From Clostridium tetanomorphum (lineage in GTDB: Bacteria; Bacillota; Clostridia; Clostridiales; Clostridiaceae), in contig NZ_JAGGKA010000007.1 of the NCBI RefSeq assembly GCF_017873215.1, forward strand, positions 116,279 through 180,278: 64,000 bases of DNA. Direction: 5' to 3'. The position numbers and the translations under genes were made by a program. Under the pieces are notes generated by a model. The model had not been told where the DNA came from and did not search any database. It saw only the letters and a program-made list of their open reading frames with translations. The stretch's first letter is position 1. Each line of letters opens with the position of its first letter. Shown one piece after another: positions 53,722 through 63,179 of this stretch.

Positions 53722-55005
53722 ATGATCCAAAAAACTAAAGATCAATTAAAAAATATTTATAAAATTAAGGATAATGTTATAAGCTTATATGAAAAGGCTC
53801 TAAAAGATGTAGAAGATGAATTTATTAAATATGATGAAATAAGAGAATTTAATCAGTTAAAAGTATTAAATGCTCTTCAAGAAGAAAGAATTAGTGATTC
53901 TCACTTTACTAACTCTTCTGGATATGGCTATGGTGATATAGGCAGAGATGCATTAGATAGAGTATATGCTAGAGTTTTTAATGCAGAGAGCGCAATAGTT
54001 AGACCTCACTTTGTAAATGGCACCCACGCTATAGGAGCTGCATTATTTGGTAATTTAAGACCAAATGATACTATGCTTTCTATTGTAGGTGCTCCCTATG
54101 ATACTTTACATAGTATAATTGGAATAGCAGGGGAGGAAAACATAGGTTCTTTAAGAGAATATGGAGTTAAATATAAACAAATAGATTTAGAAAATGGAAA
54201 AGTGAATATTGAAGCGGTTAAACATGCTTTAAAAGAAGACGCTAGTATTAAGTTGGTTCATATTCAAAGATCTACAGGATACGGATGGAGAAACTCCTTG
54301 CTAGTATCAGAAATAAAGGATTTAATTGCATTAGTTAAAGATATAAGAAAAGATGTAATTTGCTTTGTAGATAATTGTTATGGTGAATTTATAGATACAA
54401 TAGAACCTACAGATGTAGGAGCAGACTTAATAGCTGGTTCTTTAATTAAAAATATTGGGGGAGGAATTGCACCTACTGGTGGATATATAGTAGGTAAAAA
54501 GGAATATGTTACTCAAGCTTCTTATAGACTTACCATTCCAGGTATAGGAGGGGAATGTGGTTCTACTTTTGGAGTAATGAGACAACTATTTCAAGGATTA
54601 TTTCTTGCTCCTCATATATCCATGGAAGCAGTTAAAGGAGCTATTTTATGTTCAAGAATAATGGAACTTGCAGGTTTTGAAGTTTTACCGAAATACAATG
54701 AAAAAAGAAGTGATATAATTCAATCCATAAAGTTTAATAACAAAGAAAAGCTTATAAACTTTTGTAAAGGCATTCAAGCTGGTTCTCCTATTGATTCTTT
54801 TGTTCAATGTGAGCCATGGGATATGCCAGGATATGAGGATCAGGTTATAATGGCTGCTGGTGCCTTTATTCAGGGCTCATCAATTGAATTATCATCAGAT
54901 GCACCTATAAGAGAACCTTATATAGCATATCTTCAAGGAGGGCTTACTTTCGACCATGCTAAAATAGGAATACTTATTGCTCTTAATAAAATTTTGAATG
55001 AATAA
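53722..55005 (+). CDS. YnbB-like PLP enzyme (aluminium resistance / methionine gamma-lyase family)
   Basis: 427 residues, ACTGGAGGG upstream. FTNSSGYGYGDIGRDALDRV, the NGTHAIGAALFGNL loop, and the PLP lysine region AGSLIKNIGGGIAPTGGYI mark the family long labelled 'aluminium resistance protein' (PF06838) and now often called methionine gamma-lyase-like. It is a fold-type I PLP enzyme of the Cys/Met metabolism group, but the reaction is unproven. In Bacillus the homologue YnbB also lies in the miaA-hfq neighbourhood, so the order is conserved. Confidence 0.9.
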   Translation: MIQKTKDQLKNIYKIKDNVISLYEKALKDVEDEFIKYDEIREFNQLKVLNALQEERISDSHFTNSSGYGYGDIGRDALDRVYARVFNAESAIVRPHFVNGTHAIGAALFGNLRPNDTMLSIVGAPYDTLHSIIGIAGEENIGSLREYGVKYKQIDLENGKVNIEAVKHALKEDASIKLVHIQRSTGYGWRNSLLVSEIKDLIALVKDIRKDVICFVDNCYGEFIDTIEPTDVGADLIAGSLIKNIGGGIAPTGGYIVGKKEYVTQASYRLTIPGIGGECGSTFGVMRQLFQGLFLAPHISMEAVKGAILCSRIMELAGFEVLPKYNEKRSDIIQSIKFNNKEKLINFCKGIQAGSPIDSFVQCEPWDMPGYEDQVIMAAGAFIQGSSIELSSDAPIREPYIAYLQGGLTFDHAKIGILIALNKILNE

Positions 55006-55050
55006 AATATTAAAAAGGGTGACTAAATTAAAGTCACCTTTTTTAATATT
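55003..55050. terminator. bidirectional terminator between the PLP enzyme gene and lexA
   Basis: A perfect long stem: AATATTAAAAAGGGTGACT with AGTCACCTTTTTTAATATT. The two genes converge here, and the right arm overlaps the lexA stop region. Confidence 0.88.
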
Positions 55051-55645
55051 TTCTATATAAACCAACTAGTTTACCAATTATATTGCAATTCTTAACTATT
55101 ATAGGCTTCATGGTTTTATTTTCTGGTTGTAGTCTTATATAATCATTTTCTTTGAAAAATCTTTTAATTGTAGCTTCATTCTCTATTAAAGCTACTACTA
55201 TATCTCCATTCTCAGCAGAATTAGCTTTTTCAATTATAGCTAAATCTTCATCCATTATTCCAGCATCAATCATGCTCTCGCCATGTATTTTCAATATAAA
55301 AAGTTCTTTATTACTTTTTACAAAGTTTACAGGCAAAGCAAAGGTATCTTCTATGTTTTCTACAGCTAGAATAGGGCTTCCGGCAGTAACAGTACCTATT
55401 ATAGGTATGTTAACCATTTCTTTCATATTTAAAGATCCATCAGTTATTTCTATAGCTCTAGGTTTAGTAGGATCTCTTTTTATAAATCCTTTTTTCTCTA
55501 GCCTTTGCAAATGTCCATGAACCGTAGAGGTAGATTTAAGCCCAACTGCATCGCAAATCTCACGTACTGAAGGTGGATATCCTTTTTCTTTTATTTTTTC
55601 CTTTATATAATCTAGTATTTGCCCTTGCTTATCCTGTCTAGTCAT
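55043..55645 (-). CDS. lexA: LexA SOS repressor
   Basis: 200 residues from ATG 55645 (AGAGGTG upstream); longer frames are not supported. The winged helix-turn-helix (residues ~1-65: [20 protein letters not shown]) is followed by the peptidase domain. The self-cleavage bond is A88-G89 in GTVTAGSP, with nucleophile S124 (HGESM) and general base K161 (ATIKRF). It represses DNA-damage genes until RecA filaments trigger cleavage. An SOS box over its own -35 indicates autoregulation. Confidence 0.97.
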   Translation of the reverse strand: MTRQDKQGQILDYIKEKIKEKGYPPSVREICDAVGLKSTSTVHGHLQRLEKKGFIKRDPTKPRAIEITDGSLNMKEMVNIPIIGTVTAGSPILAVENIEDTFALPVNFVKSNKELFILKIHGESMIDAGIMDEDLAIIEKANSAENGDIVVALIENEATIKRFFKENDYIRLQPENKTMKPIIVKNCNIIGKLVGLYRKY

Positions 55646-55676
55646 ATAAACACCTCTCATAATTAATCTTAATTGA

Positions 55677-55705
55677 ATTATAGCATATAATAGAAGAAAT
55701 ATCAA
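55677..55705 (-). promoter_or_regulatory. lexA promoter
   Basis: On the minus strand TTGATA (55700-55705) and TATAAT (55677-55682), spaced by 17 bases. The start would be near 55670, 25 bases before ATG 55645. Confidence 0.75.
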
Positions 55706-55715
55706 ACTTATGTTC
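55704..55715 (-). promoter_or_regulatory. SOS box (LexA operator) of lexA
   Basis: GAACATAAGTTT on the minus strand fits the clostridial GAAC-N4-GTTT/C pattern. It overlaps the -35 hexamer of the lexA promoter, as expected for autorepression. A second, degenerate copy (GAATATAAGTTT, plus strand 55723-55734) lies 7 bases further on. Confidence 0.75.
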
Positions 55716-55720
55716 TCATA

Positions 55721-55749
55721 TTGAATATAAGTTTTCCTTTTGATATAAT
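55721..55749 (+). promoter_or_regulatory. promoter of the divergent Cys-rich gene
   Basis: TTGAAT (55721-55726) and TATAAT (55744-55749) with a 17-base spacer. The degenerate SOS box at 55723-55734 lies in this spacer. Confidence 0.65.
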
Positions 55750-55807
55750 ACCTTAATGTAGCAAAATTGCAATACTACAAGATTTTAAAAGAAGAGGGGA
55801 TATACAA

Positions 55808-56194
55808 ATGTCAAAATATAAATACTGCATATTAAATAATAACAAAAGTTGTAATGATTGTGGTGAATGTGATATATGTGACCTAGATAAAAATAAAAAA
55901 TGTACTAACTGCGGAAATTGTTTAAACGGAAGTTTTGACATGAGAGGAGTTAAAATAGATGAAATTTTAGAAGAAGAGGATAACGATGTAACAAACTATG
56001 AAGAAATTCCAATAAGCAAAGATAGAATGGAATTTGTAGGAGATGAAAGTCTTTCTAAAAACTTTGATGAAGAAAACATTGAACTTATAGATGATATAGA
56101 AGGATTAAGAGAGCTTTTAGAGAATCAGGAGAAAAGCGAAAAATTTACTTATGAAGAATTTCCTGGCCTTATAAGAATAAGAAAAGAAAAATAG
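55808..56194 (+). CDS. Cys-rich N-terminus protein, unknown function, divergent from lexA
   Basis: 128 residues, AGAGGGG upstream of the ATG. The first 38 residues contain eight cysteines (7, 15, 18, 21, 24, 32, 35, 38), including CNDCGECDIC and CTNCGNC, i.e. CxxCxxCxxC and CxxCxxC. This suggests iron-sulfur cluster or zinc binding. The remaining ~85 residues are highly acidic and lack recognisable motifs. I do not recognise a characterised family. Its promoter lies next to the lexA operator and contains a degenerate SOS box, so co-regulation with DNA damage is possible (inference). Confidence 0.8.
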   Translation: MSKYKYCILNNNKSCNDCGECDICDLDKNKKCTNCGNCLNGSFDMRGVKIDEILEEEDNDVTNYEEIPISKDRMEFVGDESLSKNFDEENIELIDDIEGLRELLENQEKSEKFTYEEFPGLIRIRKEK

Positions 56195-56238
56195 GAGAGG
56201 GATAATAAAAATTTCCTCCCCACATTTTATTTAAATTC

Positions 56239-57243
56239 TTAATCTATATCCTCAGAAGCAGCAAACTCTTCACTTAAAGGATTGGATTTGACAGCTTCTC
56301 TTAATTTTTCATTATCTACGTGAGTATATATTTGAGTAGTAGATACATTTTCATGACCTAATATTTGTTGTAAGCTTCTTATATCTACATTGCCATACTT
56401 ATACATAAGCGTTGCCGCAGTATGCCTAAGTTTATGCGGAGTATATTTGTTTGAATCTAAATTAGCTTTATTAAGATACTTTTTCACTAACATTTCAATT
56501 GTTCTTTTATTTATTCTAGTGTTATTTCTACTTATAAACAAAGCATCTTTATCCTTAATTTTATCAACATTAGCATTTCTAACTTTCAAATATTCTTCAA
56601 TAGACTTTTCACAAGCTTTATTTAAATATATAGTTCTTTCCTTATTTCCTTTACCAATTACAGTTAAAGTATCTCCCTTAATCTTAGAAATATCAATACT
56701 GCATAACTCAGATAGTCTTAGTCCGCAGTTTAAAAATAATGTTATAATACAATAATCTCTTTCTTTATTCTTTCCTTCTATAGAATCAAGAAGCTTTTTA
56801 CTTTCATCCAAAGTAAGATATATAGGATTTCTTTTATTTATTTTTGGCGCCTCTAACTCTAAAGTTGGATTTTCGTCTATAATTTTTGCTTTTCCTTGAA
56901 GATACTTAAAAAAAGATCTTAATGTAGCTACTTTTCTAGCTCTTGCATAATTACCATTATCTCTATAATTTTCTGCAAAAGCTAGGAAAGCATATAAATC
57001 TGATAAAGTAATATCTTTGATAAAATCATCATTAATATCCTTTATATCTATATCTTCAAAATCTATATCGTCAGATACCATACCTTTATATAATTTTAAA
57101 AACCTAAAAAACATAGTCAAATCAAATTTGTATGCATCTATAGTGTTTGTAGATTTTCCTTTAATAGTACCCAGATAATTTAAAAAATCATTAATCTGAT
57201 GGGGTAATGACGGGTTATAAACATGTTTTAAATTATATTTCAT
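56239..57243 (-). CDS. tyrosine recombinase (XerC/XerD-type integrase)
   Basis: 334 residues from ATG 57243, 5 bases after a perfect AAAGGAGG. The upstream ATG in frame at 57270 has no such site. A SAM-like N-terminal domain (NDFLNYLGTIKGKSTNTIDA) precedes the catalytic domain with Arg in NCGLRLSELC, HKLRHTAATLM (HxxR), LGHENVSTTQ and the nucleophile in IYTHV. It is close to chromosomal XerC/D or to an orphan tyrosine integrase. Its position beside lexA in a housekeeping block favours a chromosomal role over a mobile element. Two palindromes lie just upstream. Confidence 0.9.
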   Translation of the reverse strand: MKYNLKHVYNPSLPHQINDFLNYLGTIKGKSTNTIDAYKFDLTMFFRFLKLYKGMVSDDIDFEDIDIKDINDDFIKDITLSDLYAFLAFAENYRDNGNYARARKVATLRSFFKYLQGKAKIIDENPTLELEAPKINKRNPIYLTLDESKKLLDSIEGKNKERDYCIITLFLNCGLRLSELCSIDISKIKGDTLTVIGKGNKERTIYLNKACEKSIEEYLKVRNANVDKIKDKDALFISRNNTRINKRTIEMLVKKYLNKANLDSNKYTPHKLRHTAATLMYKYGNVDIRSLQQILGHENVSTTQIYTHVDNEKLREAVKSNPLSEEFAASEDID

Positions 57244-57270
57244 TGGTTCCTCCTTTAAATTTACATCCAA

Positions 57271-57296
57271 TTTCGCGAAATAAACATTTCGCGAAT
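57271..57296. promoter_or_regulatory. tandem TTCGCGAA palindromes upstream of recombinase gene
   Basis: TTCGCGAA at 57272-57279 and again at 57288-57295, centres 16 bases apart (about one and a half helical turns), each flanked by A/T. CG-containing 8-mers are rare in this AT-rich genome, so a pair is striking. It could be an operator for the recombinase gene or a recombinase binding site. Confidence 0.55.
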
Positions 57297-57783
57297 AATA
57301 TATTCTACAAAAGAGGGGTAAAATCCTTCTTTTTTATAAAAAAATTATATATTCTTTTACATATAATTTTAAAAAAATATTTTTATCAATACTTAGAAAT
57401 ATACTTTATATAAATTTTAAAATTTATTTTGTTGCTAAAAATCGAATAATATGTTATATATAATATTGTGTAGAATCATAGTAATAAAAGCAATTTATAC
57501 CCTACCCTTTATTACAGTTACATATCAATTGATAACACTTATCATTTTCCCGGTTTTTTTCCAAATTCTGTATCTATATTTTTAATACTTAAATTGATAC
57601 AGATAATGATAAAACAATTTATATTTATACCATTTTATGTAAATCGCAATCATTTATTATATTGGGTATAATTATGAATTTGTTAAATTACCACAATTTG
57701 GGAATAACTTGTGAATAACTTCATATACTGTTTTATAAAAATTATTATCATAATAATGGTATTAAAAATAATTCCAAACAAAT
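57297..57783. other. AT-rich intergenic stretch, no gene seen
   Basis: Almost 500 bases between the recombinase operator region and the gluD terminator. Stop codons are frequent in all frames. TGATAACACTTATCA (57530-57544) is a perfect 6-bp inverted repeat and resembles metal-regulator sites, but that is weak. CCCGG at 57550-57554 is the only GC-rich spot. Confidence 0.5.
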
Positions 57784-57822
57784 AAAAAAGCAAAACAGTA
57801 AATTCTGTTTTGCTTTTTTATT
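57784..57822 (-). terminator. terminator of the glutamate dehydrogenase gene
   Basis: AAAAAAGCAAAACAG pairs with CTGTTTTGCTTTTTT around a short loop, just past the minus-strand stop. Confidence 0.9.
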
Positions 57823-57841
57823 TGTTTAATAAATATTAAAT

Positions 57842-59107
57842 TTAACACCAGCCTCTAAATTTCATAGCATTGCTTATTTTTTTTATAGAATATATATATG
57901 CCGCTTCGCGCATAGATACATTAAATTTATCCATTGCATCCCATACATTATTAAAAGCTTTAACCAATATGTCTTCTTCTTTATCTCTAACAGAGTGTTC
58001 TTCCCAATAATAGCCATTTAAATTTTGCACCCATTCAAAATAAGATACCACAACTCCACCGCTATTGGTCAATATATCAGGAGTTACTAAAATTCCTTTT
58101 TTATTTAGGATAATATCCGCTTCTGGCGTCACCGGTCCATTAGCACCCTCACAAATAACTTTTGCATTTATTAACGAAACATTTTCCGTTGTTATAGCAT
58201 TTTCTAATGCTGCTGGAATTAACAAATCTACAGATAAAGACCAAAAATCATTTATAGATATATTTTTAGCTTCTGGAAATCCCATCAAAGTACCTTTATT
58301 CTTAAAATACTTTTTAAGTTCTTCAAAATTTAATCCATTCTCATTATATATAGCATAAGAACCATTTTCTTTATCCCACTCACATATACTTATAACTTTA
58401 CCACCTAAATCACTTATACTTTTAACTGCAAAACTTCCTACATTTCCAAATCCTTGAACCGCTGCCGATATGTTTTTTATATCCTTATTTATTTTTTTCA
58501 AAGCTTCTCTAGCTATAATTCCTATACCTAAACCCGTAGCTTCAGTTCTTCCTTTAGAACCACCTAATTCTATAGGCTTACCAGTAAATGTACCAAAAGA
58601 ATTTTTTCCTAATAATTTATTATACTCATCTACCATAAGACCCATTATTTCCCCATTAGTATTTACATCCGGAGCTGGTATATCTGTCTTTTCACCTATA
58701 AATTTATAAACACCTTTCACATATCCTCTACTAAGTCTTTCCAATTCACCTTTAGATAAAGTTTTAGGGTCTACAATTATTCCACCTTTACCACCTCCAA
58801 AAGGTACACCTACTACTGCACATTTAAAAGTCATCCATAAAGATAAAGCTTTCACCTCATCTAAGCTAACATTTTCATGAAACCTAATACCGCCTTTGGT
58901 AGGTCCTAAAGCATCATTATGTTGAACTCTATAACCTTTAAACACCTGTATTGATCCATTATCCATTTTTATAGGAATGTTAATTTCTATAACTCTTGCA
59001 GGTTCTTTTAACAATTCATATGTATTAGAATCTAATTCTAATACTTGGCAAACCTCCTTTACTATCTTTTGGGCATTTTCAAAAGGATTTAAATTTTCTC
59101 TAATCAT
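57842..59107 (-). CDS. gluD: glutamate dehydrogenase (NAD-type Glu/Leu/Phe/Val dehydrogenase)
   Basis: 421 residues from ATG 59107; GGAGG lies 5 bases upstream, and the longer ATG at 59119 would overlap that site. VPFGGGKGGIIVDP contains the catalytic Lys, followed by DIPAPDVNTNGE and the NAD-binding GFGNVGSFAVKSI. It interconverts glutamate with 2-oxoglutarate and ammonia, a central step of amino-acid fermentation in clostridia. It is monocistronic with its own terminator. Confidence 0.96.
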   Translation of the reverse strand: MIRENLNPFENAQKIVKEVCQVLELDSNTYELLKEPARVIEINIPIKMDNGSIQVFKGYRVQHNDALGPTKGGIRFHENVSLDEVKALSLWMTFKCAVVGVPFGGGKGGIIVDPKTLSKGELERLSRGYVKGVYKFIGEKTDIPAPDVNTNGEIMGLMVDEYNKLLGKNSFGTFTGKPIELGGSKGRTEATGLGIGIIAREALKKINKDIKNISAAVQGFGNVGSFAVKSISDLGGKVISICEWDKENGSYAIYNENGLNFEELKKYFKNKGTLMGFPEAKNISINDFWSLSVDLLIPAALENAITTENVSLINAKVICEGANGPVTPEADIILNKKGILVTPDILTNSGGVVVSYFEWVQNLNGYYWEEHSVRDKEEDILVKAFNNVWDAMDKFNVSMREAAYIYSIKKISNAMKFRGWC

Positions 59108-59235
59108 TTTAACCTCCATACATTATTGAAATATTTTCTAAAATTTCTTGCAATTATATATATTCGATATTATTTTACATTTTCCTTTAATCTATAATAA
59201 TTCATAAAAATTTCATAAACCAAAAGAAAAAAATA

Positions 59236-59280
59236 AAATTCTAGACTCCCTTTTAATAGAATTAAGAGCCTAGAATTACT
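59236..59280 (-). terminator. terminator after purB
   Basis: ATTCTAG.CTC and GAG.CTAGAAT (one mismatch) around a loop between the purB and gluD genes, with T-richness on the minus strand. Confidence 0.6.
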
Positions 59281-59311
59281 TATTTATAAAATTTCATATT
59301 TAATTATTAAT

Positions 59312-60742
59312 TTATACATTTATAGTTACATTAACTCCAAATAATTCTTTGTTATTTTCTAATATAGGATTAACAACTTCCTTTATAAAATCCTCTACTT
59401 GCCCTGGAGCTCTTCCTATAAACTTATTAGGATCTATTAAAGCCATTATTTCTTCTTTACTCATACCAAAATCATCATCTTCTAATATTCTTTCTATTAA
59501 ATCATTTTCCAATCCTTCTACTTTAACTTTTCTTCCAGCTTCCATAGAATGTTGTCTAATCTTCTCATGAAGTTCTTGTCTATCTCCACCTTTTTTAACG
59601 CCTTCCATTAAAATATTTTCCGTTGCCATAAAAGGTAATTCTCTTAATACATGAGCTTCTATAACTTTATCATAAACCACCATACCGCTACTTATATTTA
59701 GATACAAATTAAGCACTCCATCCAAAGCCAAAAATGCCTCTGGAATAGCTATTCTTTTATTTGCAGAATCATCTAATGTTCTTTCAAACCATTGAGTAGA
59801 TGCAGTTATGGCCGGATTTAAGGAATTCACTATTATATATCTAGATAAAGCTCCCATTCTTTCACTTCTCATAGGATTTCTTTTATAAGCCATAGCCGAA
59901 GATCCCACTTGATTTTTCTCAAAAGGTTCTTCTAACTCTTTCATGCTTTGTAGTATTCTTAAATCATTACTGAATTTATAAGCACTTTGCGCTATTTCAG
60001 ATAATGTATTTAGTATTATTGAATCTATCTTCCTTGTATAAGTTTGCCCTGTAACCATAAATTGCTTTTTAAATTCAATTTTCTCAGTTACCATTTTATC
60101 TAAAGCTTTAACCTTTTCTTCATCTTCATCAAAAAGTTCCATAAAACTTGCTTGAGTTCCAGTAGTGCCTTTTACACCTCTAAATCTTAAATTTTCTATA
60201 ACAAACTCTAAATTCTCTAAATCAAGAACTAAATCTTGTATCCATAATGTAGCTCTTTTTCCTACTGTAGTTAATTGAGCCGGTTGAAGATGAGTAAAAC
60301 CTAAAGTAGGTAAACTTTTATATTTTAGTGCAAATTGAGATAATTCAGAAATAATGTTTATTAATTTTTTCTTTATTATAAGTAAAGCTTCTTTCATTAT
60401 TATTAAATCTGTATTGTCACCTACATAACAACTAGTTGCACCTAAATGAATAATCCCCTTAGCCTTTGGGCACTGTTTCCCATAAGCATACACATGACTC
60501 ATTACATCATGTCTTATTTCCTTTTCTTTTTCCTCAGCTACCTCATAATTAATATTATCTATATTATTCTTCAACTCTTCTATTTGTTCATTTGTTATAT
60601 TTAACCCTAACTCTTTTTCACATTCCGCTAGAGCTACCCATAATCTTCTCCAAGTTTTGAATTTCATATCATCAGAAAATAAATAACTCATTTCTTTTGA
60701 TGCATATCTTGTATTTAAAGGTGTACTGTAACAATCTCTCAT
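59312..60742 (-). CDS. purB: adenylosuccinate lyase
   Basis: 476 residues, AAGGAGG upstream. Fumarase/aspartase fold with the signature [25 protein letters not shown] and [19 protein letters not shown], and the [18 protein letters not shown] [20 protein letters not shown]. It cleaves SAICAR to AICAR and adenylosuccinate to AMP, releasing fumarate in both. It is of the longer purB subgroup. It stands apart from other purine genes. Confidence 0.96.
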   Translation of the reverse strand: MRDCYSTPLNTRYASKEMSYLFSDDMKFKTWRRLWVALAECEKELGLNITNEQIEELKNNIDNINYEVAEEKEKEIRHDVMSHVYAYGKQCPKAKGIIHLGATSCYVGDNTDLIIMKEALLIIKKKLINIISELSQFALKYKSLPTLGFTHLQPAQLTTVGKRATLWIQDLVLDLENLEFVIENLRFRGVKGTTGTQASFMELFDEDEEKVKALDKMVTEKIEFKKQFMVTGQTYTRKIDSIILNTLSEIAQSAYKFSNDLRILQSMKELEEPFEKNQVGSSAMAYKRNPMRSERMGALSRYIIVNSLNPAITASTQWFERTLDDSANKRIAIPEAFLALDGVLNLYLNISSGMVVYDKVIEAHVLRELPFMATENILMEGVKKGGDRQELHEKIRQHSMEAGRKVKVEGLENDLIERILEDDDFGMSKEEIMALIDPNKFIGRAPGQVEDFIKEVVNPILENNKELFGVNVTINV

Positions 60743-60913
60743 TTATAAAACCTCCTTACGCATATTTTTATCATTTTCATTCTTTTTATTCATATTATAA
60801 CATACATTTTATCATTTTAATACTTTTAAGTTCGTTGAAAATCTGTTCTATATTTTATTCTCAATTAATATAATTAATTAGAATAAAAATAAAATTATTA
60901 TAGGGAGGCAATT

Positions 60914-61132
60914 ATGTATAAATTTAATTTGTTTGACAAACTGTCTTTTATATTAGTTATTATTGGTGCTATAAATTGGGGATTACTGGGATTATTTAAT
61001 TTTAATTTAGTAAGTGCAATCTTTGGAGAACCAGCAAACTTCCTGTCAAGAATAATATATATTCTAATAGGAATATCTGGTGTTTATCTAATTCTCTTAT
61101 TACTAAGAATCAAAAAATATTCTAAATCATAA
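60914..61132 (+). CDS. DUF378 small membrane protein
   Basis: 72 residues, GGGAGG upstream. Two hydrophobic helices with the DUF378 hallmark LSFILVIIGAINWGLLGLFN, then IIYILIGISGVYLILLLL. Small YuzA-like membrane proteins of this type are common in Firmicutes and have no known function. It is monocistronic with a terminator. Confidence 0.9.
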   Translation: MYKFNLFDKLSFILVIIGAINWGLLGLFNFNLVSAIFGEPANFLSRIIYILIGISGVYLILLLLRIKKYSKS

Positions 61133-61136
61133 ATAA

Positions 61137-61160
61137 AAGGCTCAAAGTTGAGCCTTTTAT
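61137..61160. terminator. bidirectional terminator
   Basis: AAAAGGCTCAA with TTGAGCCTTTT, T-rich on both strands; the DUF378 and HPr genes converge here. Confidence 0.88.
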
Positions 61161-61168
61161 TTATGTAA

Positions 61169-61426
61169 TTATTCCATTGACTCTATCAACTTTGAAACTT
61201 CTTCAACAGCTAAAGCTTCGTCATCTCCTGATGCTATTACAGTTATTTTTGCATCTCTAGTAACAGCTAAGGATAAAACTCCTATTAGACTTTTCACATT
61301 AGCCTTTTTCCCATTGAATTCGATACTTATATCAGATTTAAAAGAAGAAGCTTTTTTTACCAACAAAGTAGCTGGTCTTGCATGTAAGCCTGTAGAACTT
61401 TTTACAACAACTTCTTTTGATACCAT
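61169..61426 (-). CDS. ptsH: HPr family phosphocarrier protein
   Basis: 85 residues, AGGAGTG upstream. H15 in STGLHARPAT is the site phosphorylated by enzyme I, with conserved R17. S46 in VKSLIGVLSL is the regulatory serine of Gram-positive HPr, phosphorylated by HPr kinase, so it may be HPr itself or Crh-like (Crh lacks H15, which is present here). It serves PTS sugar uptake and carbon catabolite control. No ptsI is adjacent. Confidence 0.93.
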   Translation of the reverse strand: MVSKEVVVKSSTGLHARPATLLVKKASSFKSDISIEFNGKKANVKSLIGVLSLAVTRDAKITVIASGDDEALAVEEVSKLIESME

Positions 61427-61529
61427 ATATTATCACTCCTAACATACTTATGCTTATCTCTTAAAGTTAATTATATCACCATTTCATAATAATTCAAAGA
61501 TAAAGTTCCAGGCTTACAATATATAATAA

Positions 61530-62723
61530 TTATTTTAACTTATTTATAAATATCTCCATTCTATCCAAACCCTTTTGGATATTATCCATAGATGTAGCAT
61601 ATGAAATTCTTATAAATTGATCTAATCCAAAACCTGCTCCTGGTATTGCAGCCACATTACCCTTTTCTAGCAATTTGTCACAAAAATCTAAAGACCCTTT
61701 TATTTCTTCTCCATCTATAGTTTTACCAATTAACTTAGAAATATCAATAAATACATAAAAAGCTCCTTTAGGTTCAATACAGCTTAACTCTTTTATATCA
61801 TTTATTCTCTTTACAGTATAATCTCTTCTTTTCTTAAACTCTTCAATCATAGAATATACAGAATTTTGTTCTCCATTTAATGCTTCTAAAGCGGCATATT
61901 GAGCTATAGAATTAGGATTAGATGTAGTATGACTTTGTATATTGGACATTAATTTAATTATTTGTTCATCCGCTGCCGCATAACCTATTCTCCACCCTGT
62001 CATAGCATAACTTTTAGAAACTCCATTTATAACTATTGTTCTTTTATAAGCATCCTCACTTAAACTAGCTATGCTTATATGTTCTTCTTTTCCATATATA
62101 AGTTTTTCATATATCTCATCAGATATTATAATTAAATCATGTTTTTTAGCAAATTCAGCTAATTGTAATAATTCTTCTTTTGCACAAACACTTCCTGTAG
62201 GATTATTAGGACTATTTATCACTATAGCCTTAGTACGATTATTTACTATGTTTTCTAATTCATTTAAATCATATTTATAACTATTATTTTTATCTGTCTT
62301 TGCAAACACAGGTACTCCATCTGATATCTTTACTAATTCAGGATAACTAACCCAATAAGGAGTAGGAATAATAACTTCATCTCCAGGATTTAATATAGCA
62401 GAAAAAGCATTAGCAAGACATTGCTTTGCTCCTGTAGATATTATTATCTGGGATGCTTTATAATCTAAATTATTTTCTGTTTTGATTTTTTTAACTATAG
62501 CTTCTTTCAATTCCACTATACCAGAAGCCGGCGTATATTTTGTCAATCCTTTTTTCATTGCATCTATAGATGCGGATTGAATGTTTTCCGGTGTATTAAA
62601 ATCTGGTTCTCCAGCACCAAACCCTATAACATCTATTCCCTTTTTCTTCATTTCCTTGGCTTTTGCTGTAATTGCTAATGTTATAGATGGAGCAATTTGT
62701 TCTGCTTTTTTTGAAAAAATCAT
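61530..62723 (-). CDS. aspartate-type aminotransferase (class I PLP)
   Basis: 397 residues from ATG 62723 with GGAGGTG upstream; a longer ATG in frame lacks a ribosome site. FSKKAEQIAPSITLAITAKA is a typical AspB start, followed by GAGEPDFNTPENI, STGAKQCLANAF, NSPNNPTGSV, ISDEIYEKL and the PLP lysine in VSKSYAMTGWRIGYAA. It most resembles Bacillus-type aspartate aminotransferase, transferring the amino group between aspartate and 2-oxoglutarate. Substrate breadth is not decided. Confidence 0.93.
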   Translation of the reverse strand: MIFSKKAEQIAPSITLAITAKAKEMKKKGIDVIGFGAGEPDFNTPENIQSASIDAMKKGLTKYTPASGIVELKEAIVKKIKTENNLDYKASQIIISTGAKQCLANAFSAILNPGDEVIIPTPYWVSYPELVKISDGVPVFAKTDKNNSYKYDLNELENIVNNRTKAIVINSPNNPTGSVCAKEELLQLAEFAKKHDLIIISDEIYEKLIYGKEEHISIASLSEDAYKRTIVINGVSKSYAMTGWRIGYAAADEQIIKLMSNIQSHTTSNPNSIAQYAALEALNGEQNSVYSMIEEFKKRRDYTVKRINDIKELSCIEPKGAFYVFIDISKLIGKTIDGEEIKGSLDFCDKLLEKGNVAAIPGAGFGLDQFIRISYATSMDNIQKGLDRMEIFINKLK

Positions 62724-63014
62724 AGGGACACCTCCAAAATTATCATTAAAATTCAATTAATTGTTTATAATAAAATAAAAGCATAATCTAATAATACATA
62801 AAATTTATAGAAAATGCAATTTAAAAAAAAATTTTTTTCATTTTGTATATGTTTTCATTTTATAAAGCCGTGTTTTTCAGCATTTTTTTAGAAACCTCGT
62901 CTGATAATTGAATATTTTAATACATGAACTATGCCTTTGTATATTTTTTATTCTAATACGAGTAAAATATTTATTATGTTATTAAAGAAAAATATAAATA
63001 TTTTAATAGTGTAA
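62724..63014. other. intergenic stretch before the intron, no gene seen
   Basis: About 290 AT-rich bases with no open frame or hairpin of note. It should be the 3' exon side of the adjacent intron, yet it does not contain the remainder of the interrupted reverse transcriptase. Confidence 0.6.
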
Positions 63015-63054
63015 ATCGAGTAGGAGGGAAAATTAATTAAATTTTCCCGACCTC

Positions 63055-63093
63055 TCACACCACCGTGCGTACCGGTCTGGTACACGGCGGTTC
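63055..63093 (-). ncRNA. group II intron domain V
   Basis: On the minus strand ACCGCCGTGTACC, loop, GGTACGCACGGTGGT; the triad position reads CGC. Nearly identical in layout to the domain V at 28033, so the two introns share a 3' end type. Confidence 0.75.
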
Positions 63094-63179
63094 TTTAAGA
63101 ATTATGTGCCTTCATATATTTTGCCAACAGGCTGTCTAAACCCACGGTTTTAAAGAATTGATTATTTAGAGTTCCGCCC

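Noticed and set aside
56239..57243. Integrase of a prophage or genomic island
   Set aside because: No phage genes, tRNA or attachment-site repeats nearby; the gene sits in a conserved housekeeping block.
57530..57544. Fur-like operator TGATAACACTTATCA
   Set aside because: A 6-bp inverted repeat in AT-rich DNA with no gene start nearby is weak; no iron-uptake gene is adjacent.
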